64,000 nt of DNA. Origin: Levilactobacillus mulengensis (GTDB lineage: Bacteria > Bacillota > Bacilli > Lactobacillales > Lactobacillaceae). Below are positions 33,763 to 42,106 of the stretch, in pieces. Where the stretch lies: positions 1 through 64,000 of the forward strand of contig NZ_RHNW01000008.1 of assembly GCF_003946045.1 (NCBI RefSeq), written 5' to 3'. Made by a program: the position numbers and the translations under genes. Each line of letters starts with the position of its first letter. The stretch's first letter is position 1. The notes beneath the pieces were generated by a model that made no database searches, was not told the DNA's origin, and saw only the letters and a program-made list of their open reading frames with translations.

Positions 33763-34413
33763 TTAGTCCACAACTAGCTTTTGACCCGCTAGAAACGACT
33801 TCTCAAAGTCCGCATCATTCTTGATTTTCTTGCCGAACTCGTCAATTAGCGCGTGAAATTCCTGGTAGTCCGCTAGTTCCAGTTGAAATTGGCTGAGAAC
33901 TTTCTTTTGAAAAGCTAGATACGTCTTGGGCATTGTTGCGCCCAGCCACGTGAATAGTCGGCGAGCGTAGGTGTCGACCATGAAGGTGCCGTGGTCCAGC
34001 GTGTACATTAAAATGTAATCCGCCGTTTCATTGCCGATACCGGTGATGCTCATCAGGTCTTGGCGTAGACTAGCCCCGTCACGGCGTTTCAACACGTCCA
34101 GATTATCATCTGCTTGGCCCAACCAATCGGCGAGTGCCAGGATAGCGGGTCCCTTGCGATTGTAGAAGCCACTAGTCTTGATCAGCGGTGTGATCGTCGC
34201 CGGCGTTAATTCTCGCAACTCAGTGGGCACGAACCCCGTCTCCCGTTTTAGATTGATCAAGGATGGTTCCACATTGCGCCAATTGGTGTTTTGCACCAGA
34301 ATGGCGCCCAACATGATTTCAATCGGTGTTTCGGCCCAGGGCGTTCCCGGCTTTAACCAGGGCTGTGGACCCATCTGCTTGGCCATTTCACGGTATAATT
34401 CTTCAATTGTCAT
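33763..34413 (-). CDS. HhH-GPD DNA glycosylase (endonuclease III-like, MagIII type)
   Basis: A 216-residue base-excision repair enzyme. The N-terminal IEIMLGAILVQNTNWRNVEPSLINL and the helix-hairpin-helix LMSITGIGNETADYILMY are present, then the catalytic Asp in FMVDTYARRLF (about residue 140). The lysine that gives endonuclease III its lyase activity (in GVGRKTA) is Glu here (GIGNETA), and the Fe-S cysteines are absent. Both features point to a monofunctional glycosylase such as 3-methyladenine glycosylase. GGGAGAG precedes the ATG. Confidence 0.85.
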   Translation of the reverse strand: MTIEELYREMAKQMGPQPWLKPGTPWAETPIEIMLGAILVQNTNWRNVEPSLINLKRETGFVPTELRELTPATITPLIKTSGFYNRKGPAILALADWLGQADDNLDVLKRRDGASLRQDLMSITGIGNETADYILMYTLDHGTFMVDTYARRLFTWLGATMPKTYLAFQKKVLSQFQLELADYQEFHALIDEFGKKIKNDADFEKSFLAGQKLVVD

Positions 34414-34440
34414 CCGATTCTCTCCCTATTCTTTTTGTTG

Positions 34441-34638
34441 TCCTGGCGCTGTCCGTTCCCGGCGGTGGACTCAAGCAGGCCTGCTATGGGGTCGGTTCCA
34501 GCCTGAGAAGCGGTCTTCCACCTCGACTTTGCGCCTGAGAACCGGTCGCAAAGATCGACCCGTGGGCTAGGCTGGAATAACACCAGCCAAGACCACCGAC
34601 ACAGCCGGCCAGCTTGGTCCACCTCTGGTCACTAACAT
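34441..34638 (-). repeat. Dispersed element, subfamily A (copy A7)
   Basis: The A-module hairpin is GGTCTTGGCTGG, loop, CCAGCCTAGCCC; the core second hairpin GGAAGACCGCTTCTCAGGCTGG is complete. It begins about 28 bp upstream of the glycosylase start and reads with it. Confidence 0.85.
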
Positions 34639-34827
34639 CGGCTAGTACAACTCATTTTCGTAATCTTGGGACTGACTACTTATTTAACTACCAGACAGCC
34701 AGCCGTTTCGGCGTTCTGCAGTTTATCATGTAAAAACTAATTGATAACCAATAACATTAGACTTCCAATTATACAACTGCCGACATCAATCCGTGACTTA
34801 GCCGCCTGCTAACCTCCTCGCCAAATC

Positions 34828-34859
34828 AAAAAAGCCAACCACAAAAAACGTGGTTGGCC
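34828..34859 (-). terminator. Terminator of the 87-residue gene
   Basis: On the minus strand GCCAACCAC / GTGGTTGGC with TTTTTT after it. Confidence 0.85.
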
Positions 34860-34873
34860 GCTAACTCTTTTGT

Positions 34874-35137
34874 TTATTTGGCGTCGCTATTGCGCTTGAT
34901 GACCAAGCGAATATCGTCGTCAACACCTTCTGGGTTCAACTCTTCTTTGTAATCGAAGTTGGCGCTCTGGAAGTACTTCTTGATTTCATCGTTGATTGTC
35001 TCTACGGCGCGAACATCTTGGTCTTGCCGTTTCAATAAAAGCGTGTATTCTTTTGAGTCTTCATCGACGTTTTCGAAACTGTATTCAACCGCTTCGGAAT
35101 TCAAAATTTCTTGAATCAACTGCCGTTCTGTCATCAT
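34874..35137 (-). CDS. Hypothetical small acidic protein
   Basis: An 87-residue acidic soluble protein: MMTERQLIQEILNSEAVEYSFENVDEDSKEYTLLLKRQDQD, then a helix (ETINDEIKKYFQSANF). It has an alternating strand/helix pattern. GAGGT lies 5-6 nt before the first ATG. No family recognised. It is monocistronic, with its own terminator and a dispersed element about 150 bp upstream on the same strand. Confidence 0.7.
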   Translation of the reverse strand: MMTERQLIQEILNSEAVEYSFENVDEDSKEYTLLLKRQDQDVRAVETINDEIKKYFQSANFDYKEELNPEGVDDDIRLVIKRNSDAK

Positions 35138-35281
35138 GTTTACCTCGCTTAAATTTAGTCTACTTCTCTATTGTAGGGTTCTTTTCAAAGTTTGTTAACT
35201 ATTTTGTTACACCTTCACTAAGTTTCGGGTGACAAACGTTCTTTGGGTCCTTAGAATAGGAGTAAGTCTAAACTAGTCTTT

Positions 35282-35555
35282 GTCAGCGCCTCCGGGATGG
35301 TGAAAACTGGGCCGGAACGCTGTGCTGTCCGTTCCCGGCGGCGGGCTCAAGGCGTCCTGCTATGGGGTCGGTTCCAGCCTAAGGTCAGGCTTCCACCTCG
35401 ACTTTGAGCCAAAAATCGGTCTCAAAGGTCGTCCCATGGACTAGGCTGGAAAAGAACTCCAGCCAAGACCATCGACACAGCTGGACACCTTGGCCCGCCT
35501 CTGGTCACTAACACAGACCTCGCCCGCTCAGTTTTACCATTCTCGCGGTTAACCT
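35282..35555 (-). repeat. Dispersed element, subfamily A with outer arms (copy A8)
   Basis: The outer arms are CCTCCGGGATGGTGAAAACTGGGC and CTCAGTTTTACCATTCTCGCGG. The A-module hairpin is ATGGTCTTGGCTGGAG, loop TTCTTTT, CCAGCCTAGTCCAT. It is read toward the 87-residue gene and lies back to back with B6. Confidence 0.87.
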
Positions 35556-35620
35556 CAGCTCAAAATCTTACCCATTCGTCAACGCAGATTAGAAAAACGA
35601 ATAGTGTGGGTTAAACTCGT

Positions 35621-35805
35621 GTTAGCCGTGAGGGCGGCCCAAATCGACTCAGCCGTAGGAGTGCGCTAAACGGTGAACCTTGCCGTTTAGCGCACTGGCA
35701 TCTTTGAAACTCGCACTTTGAGGTTCAAAGTGAGTACGGAGACCGCTCTTTGGCTCCGTGCGTTCGCCTACCGCGTTCCGGTCGGTTTAGGCCGCCCGGT
35801 AAGGC
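35621..35805 (+). repeat. Dispersed element, subfamily B (copy B6)
   Basis: GTTAGCCGTGAGGGCGGCC to GGCCGCCCGGTAAGGC. The variable hairpin is the longest of all copies (AGTGCGCTAAACGG / CCGTTTAGCGCACT, 14 bp). The core hairpin shows the paired change CTTTGAAAC/GGTTCAAAG, then ACGGAG/CTCCGT. It ends 46 bp before the amidotransferase start and reads with it. Confidence 0.9.
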
Positions 35806-35851
35806 CCTGACAACACCAGTTCAACACCGAAACAAGAGAGGAAGCGACGCT

Positions 35852-36577
35852 ATGCGTCCACGTATTGCTTTGCCCGCCGACACACTCGACGAGGCAACGA
35901 ACATTATTAATGAAAGAAATGCGGCCTTTGCGCCCCGACCGGCCGTTGAAGCCATTGTCAAAACTGGCGGTCTACCCATTATTTTGCCTAGTATCGACCC
36001 CGAAGACGTCGCCGATTACCTATCCCTATTTGACGGAGTCGCCTTCTTGGGCGGTGCCGACGTTGACCCGACCTTCTTTGGCGAGGAACCGCACGTCCGG
36101 TTGGGCAAGACCTACCGCAAGCGCGACCTGTTTGAAATTGAACTGCTGAAGCAGGCGGTTGCCGCCAACAAGGCCATTCTCGGTATTTGCCGCGGGCTCC
36201 AATTAATTAATGTTGGCCTGGGCGGCACGCTCTACCAGGACTTGAGTGAGGACCCCACGGCCCAGCTCAAACACAGTCAGGCCGCCATGGGCAACCAACC
36301 CAGCCATCACGTCACTGTCGTTCCTGGCAGCACGCTGGCCACGCTGACTGGCGACCGGCCCTACGTGAATTCCCGCCACCACCAGGCCATCAAGGCTGTC
36401 GCGCCAAGTCTACGCGTCACGGCGACGGCCGACGACCAGGTCATCGAAGCCCTGGAATCCAAGGATAGCGACCAAATTTTAGGTGTGCAGTGGCATCCGG
36501 AAAACATGTACAAGCACCACGCCGAATCGCGACAAATTTTCCAAAATTTCGTCGACCGGGCCGCAGCGCGCATGTAA
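35852..36577 (+). CDS. Class I glutamine amidotransferase-like (gamma-glutamyl hydrolase, peptidase C26)
   Basis: A 241-residue cytoplasmic enzyme of the PuuD-like family (gamma-glutamyl-gamma-aminobutyrate hydrolase). The nucleophile elbow is ILGICRGLQLINV (Cys near residue 112), the catalytic His-Glu is GVQWHPENM, and the early motif FLGGADVDPTFFGEEP is conserved in the family. GAGAGGA before ATG 35852 sets the start; the frame runs upstream into the dispersed element. The physiological gamma-glutamyl substrate is unknown. Confidence 0.88.
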   Translation: MRPRIALPADTLDEATNIINERNAAFAPRPAVEAIVKTGGLPIILPSIDPEDVADYLSLFDGVAFLGGADVDPTFFGEEPHVRLGKTYRKRDLFEIELLKQAVAANKAILGICRGLQLINVGLGGTLYQDLSEDPTAQLKHSQAAMGNQPSHHVTVVPGSTLATLTGDRPYVNSRHHQAIKAVAPSLRVTATADDQVIEALESKDSDQILGVQWHPENMYKHHAESRQIFQNFVDRAAARM

Positions 36578-36658
36578 AATTGTGGTAAAGGGCCTTTTCA
36601 TTGGCCGCCACTTCCTATACACTAGACCTTGTAGCAAAAAAATTGGAGGCGAGCATCA

Positions 36659-37315
36659 GTGGCAAAAATGAAGGACTTTGGGCAACGCATGCGCTTTTTG
36701 GGTTTCTCTATCGTCCTGAATTCAGCCGCTAACGCTTTAACCATCTCAACCAACCTCGGGAGTGCCGTCTGGACGGGGTCTTCCGTCAACTTGGCTAACT
36801 GGATCAATGTCCCCTTGGGAACCACCCTGTTCATGTACGGCATCGTGATTACCCTGTTGAACCAACTATTGTTGGGGCAATTTGACCGCAGGCGATTTAT
36901 TTCCAACCTGCTATACATCATCCCCTTCAGTTACCTGGTCGAGTGGATCGGATACTTCTGGAACTGGATTGGCGTTGGCCGCCTGCCGTTAACTGGGCGG
37001 GTCATCGTCGATATCATCGGCCTGTTTGGCGTGGCCTTTGCCGTCTCCATTTATAACCGGTGTAATATCATCATGCATCCCAACGATGATTTGGCCTACA
37101 TCCTGCGGTTCAAATACCTGCGGGGATCGGCCATCATTGCCCAGTGGGCCAGCTACGCACCACCCCTGCTGATCATCATTCTCTCCTATATTTTCACGGG
37201 CGAGTTACACGCGATTGGCTTCGGGACAGTCTGGGCACTGGTCACCCAGGGTATCGTCATGGGCTGGGCGGATTACCACGTTTTCCCCCAATTAAAACAT
37301 CACGTGGATGTGTAA
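36659..37315 (+). CDS. YczE/YyaS-like integral membrane protein
   Basis: A 218-residue membrane protein with five or six spans. The N-terminus LGFSIVLNSAANALTISTNLGSAVWTGSSVNLA, with its short re-entrant-like Gly/Ser segment, is typical of YczE/YitT-like proteins. It starts from GTG at 36659 with GGAGG 9 nt upstream (an ATG at 36668 would be 18 nt away). It follows the amidotransferase by 81 bp with no terminator between, so the two may be cotranscribed. No function is established for the family. Confidence 0.75.
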   Translation: MAKMKDFGQRMRFLGFSIVLNSAANALTISTNLGSAVWTGSSVNLANWINVPLGTTLFMYGIVITLLNQLLLGQFDRRRFISNLLYIIPFSYLVEWIGYFWNWIGVGRLPLTGRVIVDIIGLFGVAFAVSIYNRCNIIMHPNDDLAYILRFKYLRGSAIIAQWASYAPPLLIIILSYIFTGELHAIGFGTVWALVTQGIVMGWADYHVFPQLKHHVDV

Positions 37316-37354
37316 CCTCAAAATTTACTAACAATTTTCTCATTTAATGACCAC

Positions 37355-37393
37355 AGCGTCGTTTGACTCCTCGGAGCCGAACGGCGCTTTTCT
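37355..37393 (+). terminator. Terminator after the YczE-like gene
   Basis: AGCGTCGTT.GACTC and GGAG.CGAACGGCGCT, a mostly paired hairpin followed by TTTTCTTATT. Confidence 0.7.
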
Positions 37394-37671
37394 TATTGCC
37401 TTGGTTTTTCTAGCCAACTAATCGGTCGATAAATTCAAAGACAACTATCGTCGTTCGAGAAGACTGATCTCATCAGTTTTGAACGTGTTATTTGGTTCAA
37501 CTTACCATCCCCACGGAACTTTCTGGCCCAAAACCGTTCCGCCCTTTTGCCATTATATCAATTGTGTGCAATTTTATTTAAGCGGTTACATTTACACATT
37601 AAACTTTTATTCAATCTTCATGAATGCCGTCACAATACGATTTAAACTAGCAATTATTACCGAATTCATGG

Positions 37672-37677
37672 TATACT
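37672..37677 (+). promoter_or_regulatory. Promoter of surface protein 1
   Basis: CATGGTATACT, an extended -10, 40 bp before the start. The same 11-mer precedes the paralogue at 39.8 kb. The stretch 37394-37660 holds no gene that I can support. Confidence 0.6.
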
Positions 37678-37717
37678 GCATTTAATAAATAGAACAAAAG
37701 TAAAGGGAGTGTGCTAA

Positions 37718-39574
37718 ATGACTAGGGGACTTAGCAAATTAATGACTGCCACCTTCACACTGATTTTATTAGGGGGCGTGGCCACACCAGCGGTGGCTTA
37801 CGCGGATTCTTCGACAGATACTGTCACAGCTACGACTAAAGCTGACGACAATAAGGTCACCTACCACGTAAGTGTCGTTGAAACACCTTATGCCTTGATT
37901 TCTTCGACTAGCGGTATCGAAAAAACTCCGATTCTCACCGGTTGGCCCGATACTTTAACAACTGATCAGCTTACAGATGACGACTACATCCAAAAACTGA
38001 TGACCGAAAATCCAGAAAACTCCGCTGACACTGTCGACAATTACCGGGGAGTAATGACTCAATATTCCGCAGACGACATCACTGTAAATCCTAAAGAATC
38101 TTTCCTGCAATACCAGTTAAACTCTGTAAATATCTCAATGTCCGCAAATGAATATGTTAAAATGATGCTTTTGCCTTCGTATGTGACGCTGTGGAATGCT
38201 TACGCCTATGCTAATTTAGAAAATGGCGTCATGAATCGTGACGATCTCATCGCCTACTACGAGAAAAACGTCGGACCGGAACTGATTGCGTTAGGGGCAA
38301 CTCAGGAAATCGTCCAGACCTACAATCCCGGTTCATGGAGTGAAAAGCATTTCAATGAAGAATTTAAACTCATGTATCAGCAGGATTACGACAACGTTAA
38401 ATCAGCCCCAATTCTAAATAAACTATCTGATGAGCAATTCATGAAGATTGACCTGACCGGAACAATTAATGAACAAATGAAACTCTGGTTAGTTCCAATT
38501 TCTAATTACTATACTAAGCTTCCCGATGGTTCATACAAATTAAGTGGACTGATAACAGGTAACTTCCAATTTCTAAACTTTGGGACACCTGACCCCGTCA
38601 TCCCCGACCCAACGCCGACCCCAACGCCAGCCAAGAGCCAACCGGTGACGGTGACCTACGTCGATGACCAAGGCAAGACGCTAGCACCCAGCAAGACGTT
38701 GACCGGCGACCTGGATGCCACCTACCAGAGTGACGCCCTGAACATCGCCGGCTACAAGCTGAGCAAGACGCCCGCTAACGCCACTGGCAAATTTACCAGC
38801 GACACGCAGACCGTGACCTACGTATACACCAAGCAAGGCACGCTGCAAAGCGGTTCGGCGGCCGACACCATCGAGACCACCACGTTGGCTCCTAAGGGCG
38901 CCGTCGTTTATGCCACCAAGAAGGTCGGCCTCTACAAGACGGCCACCTTCTCCAAGAAGAACCTGAAGCGTTGGTACGTGAAGAAGTCTCGGACGAACCG
39001 GCCGATGTTTGTGGTCACCGGCTACGCGACCTCTAAGAACGGCGTCAAACGGTACCGTGTCAAGGATGTCAACCATCACAGCAAGACGGCTGGCAAGACC
39101 GGTTACCTCACGACCAACAACGCCTACACCACTACCGTTTACTACGCGACTAAGCACAAGACCGTGACGGTGATCAATCCAACTGGGGTCAACAGTTACG
39201 CCAAGAAGACGTTAACTGGCAAAAAGACCCACTACCGTCAAGGACAGACGCTGACCGTTAAAAAAGTGGTTACCAACAAGTTAACGACCCGTTTCGTTCT
39301 CAAGAATGGCCGTTACCTGACCGCTAACAAGAAACTGGTTCAGGCGGGCAAAGTCACGATGCCACGGCAGATCAAGACGACCCACGCCATCAACCGTTAC
39401 AGCAACGTTAAACTCACCAAGCAGAATAGACACCTCAAGAAGGGCACCAAATTAGCCGTCCGCGGCTGGGCTTACTCAAATACCAACAATTTCAGTAAGC
39501 ACGACACGCTGCGGTACCACGTGGCTGGCGGGTACATCACCGCTAACCAGCACCTGGTGAAAACCATTCGTTAA
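37718..39574 (+). CDS. MucBP/DUF5776-like surface protein 1
   Basis: A 618-residue secreted protein with AAAGGGAG upstream. The signal peptide is MTRGLSKLMTATFTLILLGGVATPAVAYA. A unique N-terminal domain (about 30-290) is followed by a Pro/Thr linker (PDPTPTPTPAKS), a MucBP domain (about 305-365; VTVTYVDDQGKTLAPSKTL), a DUF5776-like module (about 385-530; KKVGLYKTATFSKKNLKRWYVKKSRTNRPMFVVTGY) and a further basic repeat to the end. There is no LPxTG. The basic C-terminus probably binds wall polymers. It is a tandem paralogue of the next gene: N-domains diverged, MucBP and C-terminal modules closely alike. Confidence 0.87.
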   Translation: MTRGLSKLMTATFTLILLGGVATPAVAYADSSTDTVTATTKADDNKVTYHVSVVETPYALISSTSGIEKTPILTGWPDTLTTDQLTDDDYIQKLMTENPENSADTVDNYRGVMTQYSADDITVNPKESFLQYQLNSVNISMSANEYVKMMLLPSYVTLWNAYAYANLENGVMNRDDLIAYYEKNVGPELIALGATQEIVQTYNPGSWSEKHFNEEFKLMYQQDYDNVKSAPILNKLSDEQFMKIDLTGTINEQMKLWLVPISNYYTKLPDGSYKLSGLITGNFQFLNFGTPDPVIPDPTPTPTPAKSQPVTVTYVDDQGKTLAPSKTLTGDLDATYQSDALNIAGYKLSKTPANATGKFTSDTQTVTYVYTKQGTLQSGSAADTIETTTLAPKGAVVYATKKVGLYKTATFSKKNLKRWYVKKSRTNRPMFVVTGYATSKNGVKRYRVKDVNHHSKTAGKTGYLTTNNAYTTTVYYATKHKTVTVINPTGVNSYAKKTLTGKKTHYRQGQTLTVKKVVTNKLTTRFVLKNGRYLTANKKLVQAGKVTMPRQIKTTHAINRYSNVKLTKQNRHLKKGTKLAVRGWAYSNTNNFSKHDTLRYHVAGGYITANQHLVKTIR

Positions 39575-39590
39575 CGAGGCTCCTTGAAAT

Positions 39591-39627
39591 GAAGTTCGGA
39601 CCACACTGGTCTGAGCTTCTTTTTTTG
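39591..39627 (+). terminator. Terminator after surface protein 1
   Basis: GAAGTTCGGACCA and TGGTCTGAGCTTC around CAC, with seven T residues. Confidence 0.85.
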
Positions 39628-39786
39628 CGGATTTTTACGTGATCTGAACTTTCTCACGTTATCCCTTTTTATAAAATATGTGCAATGTTAATTCAACTGA
39701 TTAACGACCTTCAAAATCATTTGTCAGACTAGCTATAATCGCCTTCATATGGGCGATAGTTGTAGCTTTAAGCCGTATATTCATGG

Positions 39787-39792
39787 TATACT
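39787..39792 (+). promoter_or_regulatory. Promoter of surface protein 2
   Basis: CATGGTATACT again, 43 bp before the start, identical to the box before surface protein 1. Confidence 0.6.
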
Positions 39793-39834
39793 TCTACTAG
39801 ATAATAGGACAAAAAGTAAAAGGAGTGTTCAAAA

Positions 39835-41499
39835 ATGACTAGGGGCTTTAGACAACTCGTGACCGTGAGTCTCGCCATGATTTTATTTGGCGGGATTCTC
39901 AGTCCCAGCGTCATTCACGCTGAAGCCGCCACCGCCGTCTCGACCGCTACGACACCCACTGCCAAACAAACCTATACCATTAGCTCCGTCGAACTGCCCT
40001 ACACGAAACTGATCATGAACCAGCAAGTGACCAAGGACTACTGGTTCCAAAAGGATATGACCGGTGATACTGATGGTGGGCCTCATGCCCTCACTGTAGG
40101 TCAATTGGAAAATACCACCTACATGGGCAGTTTCGTCAAATACAACAATAATGACGACATGGCCGCCAGCTTACCTTATATTTATCAAGGACTCTTTGCT
40201 AATCCAACCATTGCCCAAGACACGACTGTCGGTGAATTTTTGTACGATCTGAATACCGACGACTTTTCCAGCGCCGCCGACTATGTCGAAAGCAGCCGTC
40301 TCAGTACTTTCATCACCACCTGGTGGTTGAAAAACCTGGCACAATATCAAATCGACCAAAGTAATTACGCACAGATGCAGTCGGACTATCATAGTTTCTT
40401 GCGTGACTATCTGATTACTACCGGCGCGGACGAGAACATTATTAGCCAATATGACAACATGTTCGCTACAAAGGAAAACTTTGAAGAACCAAATATTCAG
40501 AAAATGCTCTATACGCAGCTATTCCCCGGTCTCGTCAAGGCGAACTATCTAGGCCAATACACCAACGAACAACTGGCCCAGTTGAATCCAGAAACTTCTG
40601 CGGCAGAAACAGAACGGGCCTTGAACCAACCGATGACGGACTTCCTATTGCCACAGGAAAATGACACCTACCAGCTCAGCGGCCTGCTGATGACGATGGA
40701 AATCAAAATCTTTAGTTCCGACAACACCCTGTTGCCACCAACCACGACACCAGAGCCGAACCCCAATCCGCAGCCAACGCCTGACCCAGACCCCGTAACC
40801 AGCCAACCCGTGACAGTCCGTTACGTCGATACCGCTGGCAAGGCAATCGCCCCAGTCAAAACGCTGACGGGTGACCTGGGAACGAGCTACCAGAGTACCG
40901 CGCTGAAAATTGCCAACTACACCTTAAAGACGACGCCAACCAACGCCACCGGTAAATTTACCAGCCAGGCGCAGACCGTCACCTACGTGTACCAGGCTAT
41001 CCTGACGAGTGGTGCTGGCGCCGCAGTCGTGGCTCCCAAAGGCACAGTGGTTTACGCGATGAAGAAGATTGGCCTGTATCGGTCAGCCACCTTCACGAAA
41101 AAGGCCCGTAAACAGTGGTACGCGAAAAAGTCCCGGCAAAACCGGCCGATGTTTGTCGTCACCGGCTACGCCAAGTCCAAGAACGGCGTCAAACGGTACC
41201 GCGTCAAGGACGTCAACCACCACAGTAAGACGGCTGGCAAGACCGGGTATATCACGGCCAATAGTCGCTACACCGCCCGTGTTTACTATGCCAAGAAGCA
41301 GCCTAAGATCACCGTGATCAACCAAGCTGGCGTTAACGCCTACAGTAAAAAGTCTCTAACGGGCAAACGCCACCACTATCGTCAAGGCCAGGTCCTCAAG
41401 GTGAAGAAAATCGTGACCCACAATCTGACGACCCGGTTCGTCCTCACTAATGGCACCTACGTCACCGCCAACAAGAAGCTGGTTCAGACGGTTAAATAG
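39835..41499 (+). CDS. MucBP/DUF5776-like surface protein 2
   Basis: A 554-residue secreted paralogue of the preceding gene, with AAAGGAG upstream. The signal peptide is MTRGFRQLVTVSLAMILFGGILSPSVIHAEA. The N-domain (about 30-300) shares only scattered motifs (SSVELPYTKL against SVVETPYALI). After a Pro/Asn linker come MucBP (about 322-383) and the DUF5776-like end (about 395-554), almost identical to copy 1 over KSKNGVKRYRVKDVNHHSK. The extra basic repeat of copy 1 is missing. It has its own promoter and no terminator before the next element. Confidence 0.87.
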   Translation: MTRGFRQLVTVSLAMILFGGILSPSVIHAEAATAVSTATTPTAKQTYTISSVELPYTKLIMNQQVTKDYWFQKDMTGDTDGGPHALTVGQLENTTYMGSFVKYNNNDDMAASLPYIYQGLFANPTIAQDTTVGEFLYDLNTDDFSSAADYVESSRLSTFITTWWLKNLAQYQIDQSNYAQMQSDYHSFLRDYLITTGADENIISQYDNMFATKENFEEPNIQKMLYTQLFPGLVKANYLGQYTNEQLAQLNPETSAAETERALNQPMTDFLLPQENDTYQLSGLLMTMEIKIFSSDNTLLPPTTTPEPNPNPQPTPDPDPVTSQPVTVRYVDTAGKAIAPVKTLTGDLGTSYQSTALKIANYTLKTTPTNATGKFTSQAQTVTYVYQAILTSGAGAAVVAPKGTVVYAMKKIGLYRSATFTKKARKQWYAKKSRQNRPMFVVTGYAKSKNGVKRYRVKDVNHHSKTAGKTGYITANSRYTARVYYAKKQPKITVINQAGVNAYSKKSLTGKRHHYRQGQVLKVKKIVTHNLTTRFVLTNGTYVTANKKLVQTVK

Positions 41500-41509
41500 T
41501 CGTTTGATT

Positions 41510-41685
41510 CGCCTTGCCGGGTGGTGAAAATAGCCCGGAACGCGGTGGGAAGGACGCGGGAAGCCTGAGATTCGGTCTTCCCACTTGCTTTGAGCCGCCA
41601 ACACCGCGTCTCAAAGTCACCATTTCCTGAAGAACACAGGAAATCCCACGGCTGAGGCTATTTTCACCGCCCTCACGGCTAACAA
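41510..41685 (-). repeat. Dispersed element, subfamily B (copy B7)
   Basis: Ends GGGTGGTGAAAATAGCC and GGCTATTTTCACCGCCC. In its direction the hairpins are ATTTCCTG/CAGGAAAT, CTTTGAGAC/GGCTCAAAG and GGGAAG/CTTCCC. It starts 10 bp after surface protein 2 and is antisense to it. Confidence 0.9.
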
Positions 41686-41902
41686 TGTGTTTAACCACCT
41701 GACCAACATCTGTTGCGGTAGTGACGTCGATTATCTACTTTCCATGTAAATCAAAAACGGCAGTCCACCACTTGGGTGAGCTGCTGCTTTTAGATTACGA
41801 TGCTTATGATTAATTAATTGAGAAGAACATGGCCACACATTTATCCAACGAACCAGATAAACCAGTTAGCCAACCACTCACCAACTTACGGGTTAAATCT
41901 GT

Positions 41903-42082
41903 GTCAGCCGCAGGGCTGGTGAAAATGGGCTCAGCCGTGGGAGTTACCTTAGCGGGTTCCCCGCTTAGGTAACTGCTATCTTTGAGACGTGACTTTCGGC
42001 TCAAAGTAAGTCTGAAGACCGCTTCTCAGGCTTCAGACGTGCGCCCACAGCGTCACGGCCCATTTTCACCAACCCGGAGGCG
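41903..42082 (+). repeat. Dispersed element, subfamily B (copy B8)
   Basis: GTCAGCCGCAGGGCTGGTGA to TCACCAACCCGGAGGC. The variable hairpin is AGTTACCTTAGCGG / CCGCTTAGGTAACT (14 bp), then CTTTGAGAC/GGCTCAAAG and GTCTGAAG/CTTCAGAC (8 bp). It lies just beyond the end of the sedolisin gene, 217 bp from B7 in opposite orientation. Confidence 0.9.
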
Positions 42083-42106
42083 ATGATAAAAACTAGTTTA
42101 ACCCAG

